64,000 nt of DNA, taken from contig JACUTV010000002.1 in assembly GCA_014859645.1 (NCBI GenBank), positions 36,043 to 100,042 on the forward strand. Direction: 5' to 3'. Positions 41,256-51,299 of this stretch are shown in pieces. The number at the start of each line of letters is the position of its first letter. Within the stretch, counting starts at the first letter, position 1. This DNA comes from Campylobacterales bacterium. GTDB taxonomy: Bacteria > Campylobacterota > Campylobacteria > Campylobacterales > Campylobacteraceae. The notes below the pieces were generated by a model. That model saw only the letters and a program-made list of their open reading frames with translations, had not been told where the DNA came from and made no database searches. The translations under genes and the position numbers were made by a program.

Positions 41256-42944
41256 GTGATGGCTGAGGTGAACACTAATGTTCAAACACAGGGTGCAAAT
41301 GAGCATGAAGAGACAATGGAAGAGGCAGATTTTGCTGCAATGCTTGAGGAATCTTTCAAAGAAACCGAAAAAGATGCATATGTTGACGGTGTAATCGTTG
41401 AAATTAAAGACGACATGGTACTAGTGGACGTGGGCAAGAAGTCTGAAGGCCGCCTTAATATCGCTGAAATTTTAGATGCTGAGGGAAAACCGACGTATAA
41501 AATTGGCGACATGATTAAAGTGGTTGTGACAGGTTTCCGTAACGAACGCCCTATGGTTTCCCATAAAAAAGCACTCAAAAAAGAAAAAGTAAAAGCGTTT
41601 ATTGAATCGCACACAGAAGAAGACGAGACCATTTTGGATGTAAAAATCGTAGGTAAAAACCGCGGTGGCTTTATCGCAGAAGATGATGATGGTGTTGAAT
41701 TTTTCTTACCACGCTCACAAGCGGCGGTGCGTGATCCCCAAACACTCGTAGGAAAATCAATCAAAGCACGTATTTTAAAGATTGATCCTCAGAGTGAATC
41801 TATCTTGATTTCTCGCAAAAAACTCCTTGATGATGACCGCAAGAAACGTAAAGACTTAATCCAAGAGCTGATGGAAAAAGACGATGTTGTTGAAGGCGTG
41901 ATTAAAAAGATTACGACCTATGGCATGTTCGTGGATATCGGCGGCGTGGACGGTTTGGTGCACTACAGCGAAATCAGTTACAAGGGTCCCGTTAACCCCA
42001 ACACCCTTTACAGTGAAGGCGATAAGGTCCCTGTAAAAGCGATTAGCTACGACAAAGAAAAACGTCACCTTTCTCTTTCCATCAAAGCAGCAATGCCTGA
42101 TCCTTGGGACGAAATCAAAGACGCACTTGACGTGGGCGATGCTATTCAAGTTACCATTAGCAATATTGAGCCGTATGGCGCATTTGTGGATCTTGGAAAT
42201 GATATCGAAGGCTTTTTGCACATTTCTGAAATCTCTTGGGATAAAAACATTAAACACCCAAAAGACCACATTGAAGAAGGGCAAGTGGTAGACGTGGAAG
42301 TGATTGAAATCAGTCCACAAGACAGACGCCTTCGCGTCTCTTTGAAAAACTTGCTTGCCAAGCCTTTTGATGAGTTCAAATCTGCCTTTAAAGTGGGCGA
42401 TGTTGTGATGGGCGAAGTGACAACAACCACTGCCTTTGGTGCCTTTGTGCGCGTGGGTTCTGTGGAAGGATTGCTTCACAATGAAGACGCTTCGTGGGAC
42501 CGCAATGAAAAATGCAAAGACCTCTTCAAAGTAGGAGATGAAGTTGAAGTGAAGATTGTGAAAGTGGACGAAGAGAGTGAAAAAATCTCCCTTTCCCGCA
42601 AAGAACTTCAAGACAGTCCTGTGCAGCAGTACGCTAAAAAACATGGCGCGGGCGACATCGTTATGGGTAAGATCCGTGACGTAAAAGAGTTTGGCATTTT
42701 TGTTGAGCTTGAAGAAAATGTCGATGCACTTATTCGCAAGGAAGATTTAGGTCCTGTGAATCCCGAAGAAGTGAGCATTGGAGATGAGATTGAGGCAGCT
42801 ATCGCCTTTATCGATGAAAAAAAGAACCGCATCCGTCTTTCTATTCGTCGTCTCTCTAAAATGAAAGAGCGCGAAGTGCTCAATGAGATTAATAAAGAAG
42901 AGAAGATGACATTGGGAGATATTCTTAAAGACCAATTGTCCTAA
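41256..42944 (+). CDS. rpsA: 30S ribosomal protein S1
   Basis: 562 aa with multiple S1 repeats (GMFVDIGGVDGLVHYSEIS, GAFVDLGNDIEGFLHISEISW, GAFVRVGSVEGLLHNEDASW). Confidence 0.97.
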   Translation: MMAEVNTNVQTQGANEHEETMEEADFAAMLEESFKETEKDAYVDGVIVEIKDDMVLVDVGKKSEGRLNIAEILDAEGKPTYKIGDMIKVVVTGFRNERPMVSHKKALKKEKVKAFIESHTEEDETILDVKIVGKNRGGFIAEDDDGVEFFLPRSQAAVRDPQTLVGKSIKARILKIDPQSESILISRKKLLDDDRKKRKDLIQELMEKDDVVEGVIKKITTYGMFVDIGGVDGLVHYSEISYKGPVNPNTLYSEGDKVPVKAISYDKEKRHLSLSIKAAMPDPWDEIKDALDVGDAIQVTISNIEPYGAFVDLGNDIEGFLHISEISWDKNIKHPKDHIEEGQVVDVEVIEISPQDRRLRVSLKNLLAKPFDEFKSAFKVGDVVMGEVTTTTAFGAFVRVGSVEGLLHNEDASWDRNEKCKDLFKVGDEVEVKIVKVDEESEKISLSRKELQDSPVQQYAKKHGAGDIVMGKIRDVKEFGIFVELEENVDALIRKEDLGPVNPEEVSIGDEIEAAIAFIDEKKNRIRLSIRRLSKMKEREVLNEINKEEKMTLGDILKDQLS

Positions 42945-42947
42945 GAA

Positions 42948-43427
42948 ATGCGTAAACGTATACTGCTCTCCTCCTTTGTGCTGTTAAGTCTTTTTTTGGC
43001 GGCAGTGTTTATCGCACTGATTCGGTTTGCCAATCAGACCACAGCACAGGTGGCGGCCGTTGCACCTAGTGAAAAACAGACACCTCAGCCGGCAAGACAA
43101 GGTGGTTCTTGGGCCCAGAAAATGGCCCAAGCTGCTGCCTTGGATTACCACTTTCCTGTCAATGAACTTTTTATTAAGTTAGAGCTAGAAGAAGCAAAAC
43201 CCCCTAAAGAACATATCTTTCAATTGGTCATCGAACGTAGCGACCTCTATTCTCATTTTTGCATCATGCAAACACTTCAAGCCTTCCCTTTTTCCTACAG
43301 TGTGGTTAAAGACCGCCAAGGTAACGTGATTTATGTGAATGCGCAGGGCAAAGAGATGTTGGATGCCGTGGTGAAACGGTTGAAGGAATACGATATAGAA
43401 TCCATTGTAAAAGAGGCATGGTTATGA
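42948..43427 (+). CDS. Hypothetical membrane-anchored protein
   Basis: 159 aa with an N-terminal TM helix; overlaps the serA start. Confidence 0.65.
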   Translation: MRKRILLSSFVLLSLFLAAVFIALIRFANQTTAQVAAVAPSEKQTPQPARQGGSWAQKMAQAAALDYHFPVNELFIKLELEEAKPPKEHIFQLVIERSDLYSHFCIMQTLQAFPFSYSVVKDRQGNVIYVNAQGKEMLDAVVKRLKEYDIESIVKEAWL

Positions 43428-44998
43428 AAACGGTAATTGTATGTGACGCGATTCACGCCAAAGGCTTTGAACTTTTAAAGCAAGAGGGCGTGGAAGTGAT
43501 TGATGCGGTCAAGGTTCCCAAAGATGAACTTCTTGGGCTTATGCATAAGGCCGACGTTGCCATCACCCGAAGTTCTACGGATATTGACGAAGCCTTTTTA
43601 AACGCGGCAACAAACCTTAAAGCCCTTGTGCGTGCAGGCGTGGGCGTGGACAATGTGGACTTGGAGGCCTGCAGTAAACGCGGTATTATTGCCATGAACG
43701 TTCCTGCGGCCAATACGATTGCAGCGGTGGAGCTAACCATGGCGCACCTTTTGGCCTCAGCAAGAAGCTTACCGCAAGCCCACAATCACCTTAAAAATGA
43801 CCGTGTCTGGAAGCGTGAAAAATGGTATGGCGTAGAGTTGTGCGGCAAAAAACTGGGCGTCATTGGGTTTGGAAATATTGGAAGCCGTGTGGCGTTGCGC
43901 GCGAAAGCATTTGAGATGGATATCGTGGCGTATGATCCTTATATTCCTTCTTCCAAAGTGACCGATTTGGGCATGGCGTACACGGAAAATTTTGAAGATA
44001 TTTTGGCCTGCGATTTCATCACAATTCATACACCCAAAAACAAAGAAACCCTTAATATCATTGACGATGAAGAAATTGGACGCATGAAAAAAGGGGTGCG
44101 ACTCATCAACGTGGCACGCGGAGGTTTGTATAATGAAATAGCCCTTGAACGCGGTTTGCGCAGTGGAAAAGTGGCCTATGCGTCCATCGATGTTTTTTCC
44201 TACGAACCCGCAACCGACCACCCATTACTTGACCTTGATAATATCTGTGTTACGCCTCACTTGGGTGCAAACACCCTTGAATCCCAAGAGAAAATCGCCA
44301 TTCAAGCGGCCGAACAAGCCCTAGCAGCACTTCGGGGAACGAGTTATCCTAATGCGCTAAACCTTCCCTTTAAGGTAGAGGAGTTGCCGCCTTTTGTGAT
44401 GCCTTATGTGGAGTTGTTGCAAAAAATGTCGCACATGGCCGCGCAAATTAATAAGCATTCCATTACGTCTATTCGCCTTGAGGCAGAAGGAAATATTGGA
44501 AAATACGTCAACTCAATGCTCACGTTTGCCCTTGTAGGCGCCTTTCGCGAATCCCTTGGGGAGACGATTAATTACGTGAATGCTTCTTTTGTGGCGAAGG
44601 AAAAAGGGGTGAAAACCTCGGCAATTGTAGAGCCAAAAAGTGGGTATGACAATAAAATTACCGTAAAAATCACTACTGAAAAAGGGATGACAAGCATTAG
44701 TGGCACGGTGTTTGGCGAGAGCGAACAGCGCATTGTCAACATCAACGGCTTTAAAACCGACTTTAAACCCAAGGGTAAAATGATTGTCTTTAAAAACTCC
44801 GATGTTCCTGGGGTTATCATGGATATCAGCTCCATTTTGGCCGAACACCATGTAAACATCGCAGACTTTAGACTCGGAAGAGACGAGCACGGTATGGCAC
44901 TTGCGGTGATTTTGGTGGATGAAGCCATTGATAAACACATCTTGGCAAAACTAAACGCTCTTAACACCTGCATCTGGGCAGAATACGCCGTCCTCTAA
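43418..44998 (+). CDS. serA: D-3-phosphoglycerate dehydrogenase
   Basis: 526 aa. LGVIGFGNIGSRVALRAKAF, INVARGGLYNEIAL, C-terminal ACT domain (VPGVIMDISSILAEHHVNIADFRLGR). ATG 43424 is an alternative start. Confidence 0.97.
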   Translation: MVMKTVIVCDAIHAKGFELLKQEGVEVIDAVKVPKDELLGLMHKADVAITRSSTDIDEAFLNAATNLKALVRAGVGVDNVDLEACSKRGIIAMNVPAANTIAAVELTMAHLLASARSLPQAHNHLKNDRVWKREKWYGVELCGKKLGVIGFGNIGSRVALRAKAFEMDIVAYDPYIPSSKVTDLGMAYTENFEDILACDFITIHTPKNKETLNIIDDEEIGRMKKGVRLINVARGGLYNEIALERGLRSGKVAYASIDVFSYEPATDHPLLDLDNICVTPHLGANTLESQEKIAIQAAEQALAALRGTSYPNALNLPFKVEELPPFVMPYVELLQKMSHMAAQINKHSITSIRLEAEGNIGKYVNSMLTFALVGAFRESLGETINYVNASFVAKEKGVKTSAIVEPKSGYDNKITVKITTEKGMTSISGTVFGESEQRIVNINGFKTDFKPKGKMIVFKNSDVPGVIMDISSILAEHHVNIADFRLGRDEHGMALAVILVDEAIDKHILAKLNALNTCIWAEYAVL

Positions 44999-44999
44999 G

Positions 45000-45170
45000 C
45001 TAGTGACCCAAGGCCGCCTTTTTCTTACGGCGTGCCTTGGCCCAAAAACGTAAAATTTTCCCACGAATCTCTTTTGCAAATGCTTTAGGGCACCGCCGTT
45101 GCTGTTGTTTGCTTAAGCACAAAAATAATTCTTCAAGCCCTTGTTTTTCCTGAATAGTGACATGCGTCAT
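45000..45170 (-). CDS. Small basic protein, 56 aa
   Basis: Below the ORF-track size cut. MTHVTIQEKQGLEELFLCLSKQQQRRCPKAFAKEIRGKILRFWAKARRKKKAALGH; overlaps the upstream regulator by 4 nt (ATGA). Confidence 0.6.
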   Translation of the reverse strand: MTHVTIQEKQGLEELFLCLSKQQQRRCPKAFAKEIRGKILRFWAKARRKKKAALGH

Positions 45171-45415
45171 TGAATTTCCCTTTGGGCATTTTTTACTCGC
45201 CGAACCAATCGAACCACATCATCATCATTTAATAAACCCAACATCTTAAATACGGCTTTAACTGCCTTTGGGGCGTTATTTCCAAGGCGCCATTCTTGAT
45301 AGGTGCGCATGGAAATGCCAAGCAAGTGGGCCATCTCTTTGTGGGAGATACGTTTTCCTAAATGCTGTGCTTCTACACTGGTGTGCAAGAGATTAAAGAT
45401 GTCAGAAGTGTTCAT
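45167..45415 (-). CDS. Small XRE-like HTH transcriptional regulator
   Basis: 82 aa. ISHKEMAHLLGISMRTYQEWRLGNNAPKAVKAVFKML is an HTH. Confidence 0.8.
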   Translation of the reverse strand: MNTSDIFNLLHTSVEAQHLGKRISHKEMAHLLGISMRTYQEWRLGNNAPKAVKAVFKMLGLLNDDDVVRLVRRVKNAQREIQ

Positions 45416-45612
45416 TATGCAACCTAAAGTACGTATTTAGACATAAAAAATACATTTTTAATGTAAAAAAACTCCGTAATTCTACAATATCATAGATAAA
45501 ACAGATATTAAAATGTAAATAAATCCTAAATAACTTGTTTTAATATACGTAAATATGTATGTAATATGTGATTATTTGTATTTGTAAAAAGGGGCTTGAA
45601 AAATGCTTTGAT

Positions 45613-45632
45613 GGAGGCCTTCGCCTCCTTTT
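45613..45632 (+). terminator. Orphan intrinsic terminator upstream of efp
   Basis: GGAGGC-CTTC-GCCTCC-TTTT. No annotated plus-strand gene ends nearby (serA ends at 44998). Confidence 0.65.
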
Positions 45633-45687
45633 GCAAAAATTCTAATCAAAAATTGGCTATACTTTTAAAAATTTTTTAGGAGAGATG

Positions 45688-46254
45688 ATGGCTTCTTACT
45701 CCATGGGAGACTTGAAAAAAGGGCTCAAAATTGAGCTAAATGGCGTACCGTACAAGATTACAGAGTATCAACACGTCAAACCTGGTAAGGGTGCAGCCTT
45801 TGTGCGCGTCAAGATTAAATCTTATTTCAATAGCAAGGTGATTGAAAAAACATTTCACGCAGGTGACAAGTGTGAACAGCCAAACCTTGTGCAAAAACAG
45901 ATGCAGTATTTGTACGATGATGGCGAGTTGTTGCAGTTTATGGACACCGAATCCTACGAGCAAGTAGGGATTGCCCATGATCAAGTGGGAGATGTGATTA
46001 AGTGGATGATTGATGGGATGATGGTCGATATTTTATTTCACAACGGACAAGCCATTGACGTAGAAGTGCCTGGAACGGTTGAGCTTAAAATCGTCGAAAC
46101 CCCGCCTAACTTCAAGGGAGATTCACAGGGAGGCAAAAAGCCTGCGACCCTTGAAAGCGGCGCCGTGGTGCAGATTCCGTTTCATGTTCTTGAGGGAGAA
46201 GTGATTCGCGTAGATACCATCAAGGGCGAATATTTAGAGCGCGTTAGCAAATAA
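45688..46254 (+). CDS. efp: Elongation factor P
   Basis: [70 protein letters not shown]. Confidence 0.98.
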   Translation: MASYSMGDLKKGLKIELNGVPYKITEYQHVKPGKGAAFVRVKIKSYFNSKVIEKTFHAGDKCEQPNLVQKQMQYLYDDGELLQFMDTESYEQVGIAHDQVGDVIKWMIDGMMVDILFHNGQAIDVEVPGTVELKIVETPPNFKGDSQGGKKPATLESGAVVQIPFHVLEGEVIRVDTIKGEYLERVSK

Positions 46255-46262
46255 CACGTGGT

Positions 46263-46303
46263 AAATCCCTTACATGTAAAGAGCTACATGTAAGGGATTT
46301 TTT
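46263..46303. terminator. Bidirectional terminator formed by an inverted pair of TACATGTA elements
   Basis: AAATCCCTTACATGTA (46263-46278), loop AAGAGC, TACATGTAAGGGATTT (46285-46300): 16-bp perfect stem followed by TTT, between the convergent ends of efp and the SelW-like gene. Confidence 0.9.
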
Positions 46304-46547
46304 AGGCTTTGAGTTGGCTGATGAGTGTTGTAATTTCCCCTTCTTCGGGAAAGCGTCGGTATTGGTCTGGTCCACCTTCTTTTTTTGAAAAAATACGCGT
46401 TCCATCCACCACAACATCAAACACACTCCCGCTTCCCTCAATGAGTTCAACGGTAATCTCAGGAAAGGCTGCTTTTAATTCTTCTTCCACCCGGGAAGCT
46501 CTGGGGTAAAACTTTCAAACAGTACAGTACGTAATCGCTACATGCAT
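46302..46547 (-). CDS. SelW/Rdx-like selenoprotein with in-frame UGA (Sec) codon
   Basis: ATG at 46547 after AAAGGAG. Translation MHVAITYCTV-U-KFYPRASRVEEELKAAFPEITVELIEGSGSVFDVVVDGTRIFSKKEGGPDQYRRFPEEGEITTLISQLKA, with TGA at 46515-46517 in the Cys position of the Rdx CxxC motif. The ORF track shows only the part downstream of the TGA. Confidence 0.85.
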
Positions 46548-46647
46548 GGGAACTCCTTTTAAATTGGCTAAGGTAATTGTAGCAAAAGAGTGCGGGTTTG
46601 GAAGGTGAACTTGTTATAATGCCTCATGATTTTTCAAGGAGAAGCTT

Positions 46648-47205
46648 ATGGAACGCACCGTACTCATTCCTTTAGCAAATGGGTTTGAAGAGATTGAAGC
46701 TGTGACGCTCATCGATGTCTTGCGACGAGCGCAAATACGGGTGATTAGCGCAGGGCTTGACCGCGAAGTGGTGGTGGGAGCCCATGGTATCGCGCTACAT
46801 GTAGACATGCTTCTGAGTGATGTGGTGCTTGATGTGTGTGACATGGTGGTGCTTCCTGGGGGAATGCCAGGGGCAAAACATTTGGCAGAATCGGATGTGG
46901 TGATGAACCTTTTGCAGGTGTTTGACAGGGATAACAAGCACATTGGCGCTATTTGTGCGGCTCCGTGGGCGCTAAAGAATGCAGGGGTGCTAAAAGATCA
47001 CTACACCTGTTATCCTTCCTTTGATACGATTATTAACGCACCTGGGTATTTGTCTACATGTAACGTGGTGCGTGATCACAACATTATGACGGCGTCAGGT
47101 CCTGCCGCGGCGATGGAGTTTGCGCTCGAAATTGTCAAAGAATTGTGTGGAGAAGAACGTTACGTGAGTGTAAAAGAAGCGTTGTTGTTTGATGCGGCGT
47201 TGTAA
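46648..47205 (+). CDS. DJ-1/PfpI family protein
   Basis: 185 aa. VLIPLANGFEEIEAVTLIDVLRRA, MVVLPGGMPGAKHLAES, IGAICAAPWALKNAGVL (nucleophile elbow). Confidence 0.93.
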   Translation: MERTVLIPLANGFEEIEAVTLIDVLRRAQIRVISAGLDREVVVGAHGIALHVDMLLSDVVLDVCDMVVLPGGMPGAKHLAESDVVMNLLQVFDRDNKHIGAICAAPWALKNAGVLKDHYTCYPSFDTIINAPGYLSTCNVVRDHNIMTASGPAAAMEFALEIVKELCGEERYVSVKEALLFDAAL

Positions 47206-47217
47206 GGGAAACGTGGA

Positions 47218-50200
47218 ATGATTTTAAAAAATTTTATTCAGCCTAAGAATGATTCGGTGGAGTGTGGACAACGTGTAGAAGAGATTATTGCGCTCATGAA
47301 TGCCCGTGGCGTGAATCACATGGTGATGTTACAAGAGAAGAAGCCTTATGGCATCATCACCGAACGCGACATTTTGCGCTTATTGCACCAAAAAAATACC
47401 ATGAAATCCTTAGCGTGCTCTTTATGTTCGCGCCAACTTATCAAGGCCAATGGAAACCGCTCTTTGGAGTACGCGCTTGGGTTGATGGTCGATCAAAAAT
47501 TGCGCCGTATTGTGGTGGTGAATGATGGCGGAGAGTACCTTGGTACGGTCAGCCAAGAAGAGATTATTTACCAGTTTGAGGCAGATATTTTTAAAGCAAG
47601 CACAAAGTTGTATGATTTTTTGCACATTGCCACCGAAGCCATCACCCTCGAACCCGAACAAACCTTGGGGGCCGCTATCGAAGTGATGGCTCGGCAAAAC
47701 ATTGGTTCTGTGCTGGTAGGAAAAAAAGGCGAACCCCAAGGGATTGTCACCGAAAGTGATGTGTTGCATTTGGCACAAACATCCGAAATGTTTTCGATGG
47801 CACTTAAGGATGTGATGCACACGCCCCTTACTTTTTTTGAATCTAGCGTTGAGATTGAGCATGTGCTTGAGGTGATTAAGGAACAACACATTCGGCGCAT
47901 CGCCATTTTTGACAAAAGTCAATCCACGTATTTTGTGATGACAACCCGCGATATTTTGCGCAATCTTCAAGGAAGTTACAGTAATTTTTTAGAAAAAAAG
48001 CTCCAGTCCAATCGTTTGATGTACAACCAAATGAATGAATTAATGATCGAGGTGTTGGATTTGGGTGAAGTGTACGTGATTGGTTGGGCAAATGAGCGCG
48101 CCAAGCACGAATTGGACGTTCAGATTGATGATGATGTGAGCGTATTTTTGCCCAAGACTCTTTGGGAAGAAACCCTGCGGGTCTTTGACCAAGGAAACCG
48201 CCATGTGGAAGAATACATCACGTTAAATCAAAAAACTTACCGCTTTAGCGCGAGTTGTTCGGTGATTTTGGGCACAAAAGTGATTAAGCTGTTACTCAGT
48301 GACATTAGTGCCATTCATCGACTCAACCTTGAACTCACTGAGCAAGTAGACTCCATCAAAGACTCATTGGAAGAGCGCCAAAGCCTTTATGAGGAGACCT
48401 TTAACCAACACGCTATCGGGATTGGGTACATTTCCCAAGAGGGCGTTATTTTAGAGGTCAACCCTTACATCGCTTCATTATTGGGGTACACACAAGAGGA
48501 GCTTGTGGGTAAAAATGTCGCCGATGTTTCCCATTCTGAGGATGTTCCTCTAGGCGATTTGGTACGGGCGCGGTTGGTGAGTGAGACAGACCACACTGAA
48601 GAAAAATTCGAAAAACGCTACAGAAAAAAAGATGGCACGTATATTTGGGTGGAAGTGGCGCTGAGCGTGCAGCGTACAAAAACGGGAGAAGTGAAACACA
48701 TTGTCGGTTTTGTGCAAGATATTTCTGAACGTTACGAAGCAGCAAGGGCGCTGATGGCGCAAAAAAACCTCCTTTCTACGGTGATAAACTCGGTAGAAGA
48801 TTTTATTTTTTATAAAAATACCCAGTGCGAATATATTGGAGGCAATCAGCCTTGGCTTGATTTTATCGGACAAGATGTCCAGGAGATTTTAGGTAAAACC
48901 TCCGAAGCATTTTACCCTGAGGAGATTTCTGCCCAGTGTGCTTTGACGGATGCAAAAGTGTTTCAAACCCGTCAGCACATGACGTTTATGGAGAGTGTGT
49001 TTAAAGAAGACGGTACGGTTCACGTGCTTGAAGTACGAAAATCTCCTTTGATTAATGAAAACAATGAAGTCATTGGTCTTGTAGGTGTTGCACACGATAT
49101 GACGCAAAAACGTCAACAAGAACAACAGCAACTCTTGGCCCAAAGTGTGTTTGAAAACACAGCCGAGGGGATTATCGTAACGGACAAACACCAAATTATC
49201 ACTTCAGTAAACCCCGCCTTTACGGAGATTACGGGCTATGAAGCAGAGGAAGTGATTGGAAGACCTCCTACCTTGCTCTCTTCAGGGGTTCACAAAAAAT
49301 CTTTTTACCAAGCCATGTGGAAGCGCATTTTAAGCCGAGGATATTGGCAAGGAGAGGTGTGGAATGTGCGTAAAAATGGGGAAAACTTCCCCGAACTTTT
49401 GACCATTTCCGAGGTTAAAGACACACAAGGCGAAGTGGTGCATTATATTGGGGTTTTCTCAGACATTACCCTGATGAAGCAAACCCAACAGCAACTAGAG
49501 TTTATGGCACACCACGATCCGTTGACTAAACTTCCTAACCGACTGCTTTTAGAAGCGCGTCTTGAGCACGCTATTGAGTGGGCGAGGCGTGACCAGTTTA
49601 ATATCGCGGTGTTGTTTATCGACCTTGACCAGTTTAAGGAAATCAACGACACCTTTGGACACTCAGTAGGGGATTTGATTTTGCAAGAAGTGGCGGTGCG
49701 GTTTCGTTCGTTGCTACGGGAAAAAGATACCATCGCGCGCATTGGCGGCGATGAATTTGTGATTGTGCTAGAAGAATACGAGGATTTGCTCTACCTCGAA
49801 CAAGTGGTCAAGCGCATTTTGGACTTATTTAAGGATGCTTTTTTGGTCAAAGAACGCAATTTTAACCTTACATGTAGCATTGGAATCTCGCTCTATCCCA
49901 ATGATGGCAAAGACATTGAAACGCTCATTAAAAATGCGGATGCTGCGATGTACAAAGCCAAAGAATCAGGGCGCAATACTTACACCTTTTACACAACGGA
50001 AATCACCCATACGCTGTTTGAAAAAATGCTCATGGAAAACGAATTGCGTCGCGCGATTGATGCGCAAGAATTTACACTGTTTTACCAACCTCAGATTGAC
50101 ATGCGTACAGGGAAAATGGTTGGTGTGGAGGCATTAGCACGGTGGGAACATGCGGGCATGGGCATTATTATGCCCGATAAATTTATCCCACTTTCGGAGG

Positions 50201-50799
50201 GGACAAAGCTGATTATTCCCATTGGGCGGCAGTTGTTGGAGATTGCGTGTTTGCAAACCAAAGTGTGGGTGGATCGAGGCTTATGCGGCCCAGCTTGGAA
50301 AACAGCAGTGAATATTTCTGCGGTACAAATCACCCATGATGATTTGTATGAAGCAATAGACGAGGTGACAAAAAAGACAGGGCTGGCACCCCATTATTTG
50401 GAACTTGAACTCACGGAAACGTACATCATGCAAAACCCCAAAGTGGCAAGGGTGCTGATGGATAAGTTGAAAAAACTTGGGGTTACCTTGGCCGTGGATG
50501 ATTTTGGTATCGGGTACTCTTCGTTGAGTTATTTAAAGCAGTTTCCCCTCGATAGGCTCAAAGTTGACCGCTCGTTTATCCGAGATATTCCCGATGACTC
50601 GGATGATATGGCGATTACAAAAGCAATCCTAGCCTTGGGCAAAAGCTTGGGTTTGGAAGTCTTGGCCGAAGGGGTTGAAGACGCGGTGCAAAAAGAATTT
50701 TTACTTGAAGAGGGGTGCTTTTTGGCGCAAGGGTATTTTTACTCGCCACCACTTCCTTGGGCGGAGTTAGAAAAAGCACACGAACGGTTTTCGTGGTAG
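47218..50799 (+). CDS. CBS-PAS-GGDEF-EAL signalling protein
   Basis: 1193 aa. N-terminal CBS pairs, PAS domains, diguanylate cyclase motif RIGGDEFVIVL, EAL domain (GVEALARWEH, LELELTETYIMQ, DDFGIGYSSLSYLKQFPLDRLKVDRSFI). Confidence 0.95.
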   Translation: MILKNFIQPKNDSVECGQRVEEIIALMNARGVNHMVMLQEKKPYGIITERDILRLLHQKNTMKSLACSLCSRQLIKANGNRSLEYALGLMVDQKLRRIVVVNDGGEYLGTVSQEEIIYQFEADIFKASTKLYDFLHIATEAITLEPEQTLGAAIEVMARQNIGSVLVGKKGEPQGIVTESDVLHLAQTSEMFSMALKDVMHTPLTFFESSVEIEHVLEVIKEQHIRRIAIFDKSQSTYFVMTTRDILRNLQGSYSNFLEKKLQSNRLMYNQMNELMIEVLDLGEVYVIGWANERAKHELDVQIDDDVSVFLPKTLWEETLRVFDQGNRHVEEYITLNQKTYRFSASCSVILGTKVIKLLLSDISAIHRLNLELTEQVDSIKDSLEERQSLYEETFNQHAIGIGYISQEGVILEVNPYIASLLGYTQEELVGKNVADVSHSEDVPLGDLVRARLVSETDHTEEKFEKRYRKKDGTYIWVEVALSVQRTKTGEVKHIVGFVQDISERYEAARALMAQKNLLSTVINSVEDFIFYKNTQCEYIGGNQPWLDFIGQDVQEILGKTSEAFYPEEISAQCALTDAKVFQTRQHMTFMESVFKEDGTVHVLEVRKSPLINENNEVIGLVGVAHDMTQKRQQEQQQLLAQSVFENTAEGIIVTDKHQIITSVNPAFTEITGYEAEEVIGRPPTLLSSGVHKKSFYQAMWKRILSRGYWQGEVWNVRKNGENFPELLTISEVKDTQGEVVHYIGVFSDITLMKQTQQQLEFMAHHDPLTKLPNRLLLEARLEHAIEWARRDQFNIAVLFIDLDQFKEINDTFGHSVGDLILQEVAVRFRSLLREKDTIARIGGDEFVIVLEEYEDLLYLEQVVKRILDLFKDAFLVKERNFNLTCSIGISLYPNDGKDIETLIKNADAAMYKAKESGRNTYTFYTTEITHTLFEKMLMENELRRAIDAQEFTLFYQPQIDMRTGKMVGVEALARWEHAGMGIIMPDKFIPLSEGTKLIIPIGRQLLEIACLQTKVWVDRGLCGPAWKTAVNISAVQITHDDLYEAIDEVTKKTGLAPHYLELELTETYIMQNPKVARVLMDKLKKLGVTLAVDDFGIGYSSLSYLKQFPLDRLKVDRSFIRDIPDDSDDMAITKAILALGKSLGLEVLAEGVEDAVQKEFLLEEGCFLAQGYFYSPPLPWAELEKAHERFSW

Positions 50800-50817
50800 A
50801 GACTAAAAGGAGGGTGC

Positions 50818-51207
50818 ATGCAAATTGAGATTTCAACACCTGCATTGTTGTTCCCAGCAGTGTCTTTGTTGTTGTTAGCGTATACAAACCGCTTTTTGGC
50901 GACGGCGTCGTTGATTCGTATGTTGAGTCAACAGGAGAAAAAGGTGAGTGTGATGGAGCAGATTGAAAACCTCCGCAGACGTCTGGAATTAACCCGTTGG
51001 ATGCAGTTTTTTGGCGTGGTTTCTATTTTATTATGTACTATTTCTATGTTTGGTATGTTGCTTGGGTTTTTGGAGTTAGGCACAAAGGTGTTTGGTCTGA
51101 GCCTTGTGACGATGTGTGCTTCCTTGGTGCTTTCATTGTGGGAAGTTACTATCTCTACTAGAGCCCTCAACATGGAACTCAAAGGGATATATTCAAGAGA
51201 AAAATAG
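50818..51207 (+). CDS. DUF2721-like membrane protein
   Basis: 129 aa. FPAVSLLLLAYTNRFLATASLIRML, LRRRLELTRWMQFFGVVSILLCTISMFGMLLGF. Confidence 0.7.
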   Translation: MQIEISTPALLFPAVSLLLLAYTNRFLATASLIRMLSQQEKKVSVMEQIENLRRRLELTRWMQFFGVVSILLCTISMFGMLLGFLELGTKVFGLSLVTMCASLVLSLWEVTISTRALNMELKGIYSREK

Positions 51208-51299
51208 CCCCGATCTTTTACATGTAACACATGTTACTTTCACATTGTCTTTAGATTTTTTAACTATAATGGCCCCTAGATTTAGCAAAGGAGCAAGGA

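Noticed and set aside
46302-46547. Pseudogene with premature stop
   Set aside because: The TGA falls exactly at the redox Cys position of CxxC, with intact RBS, start and downstream family sequence, so selenocysteine is the better explanation. Sec machinery must still be confirmed.
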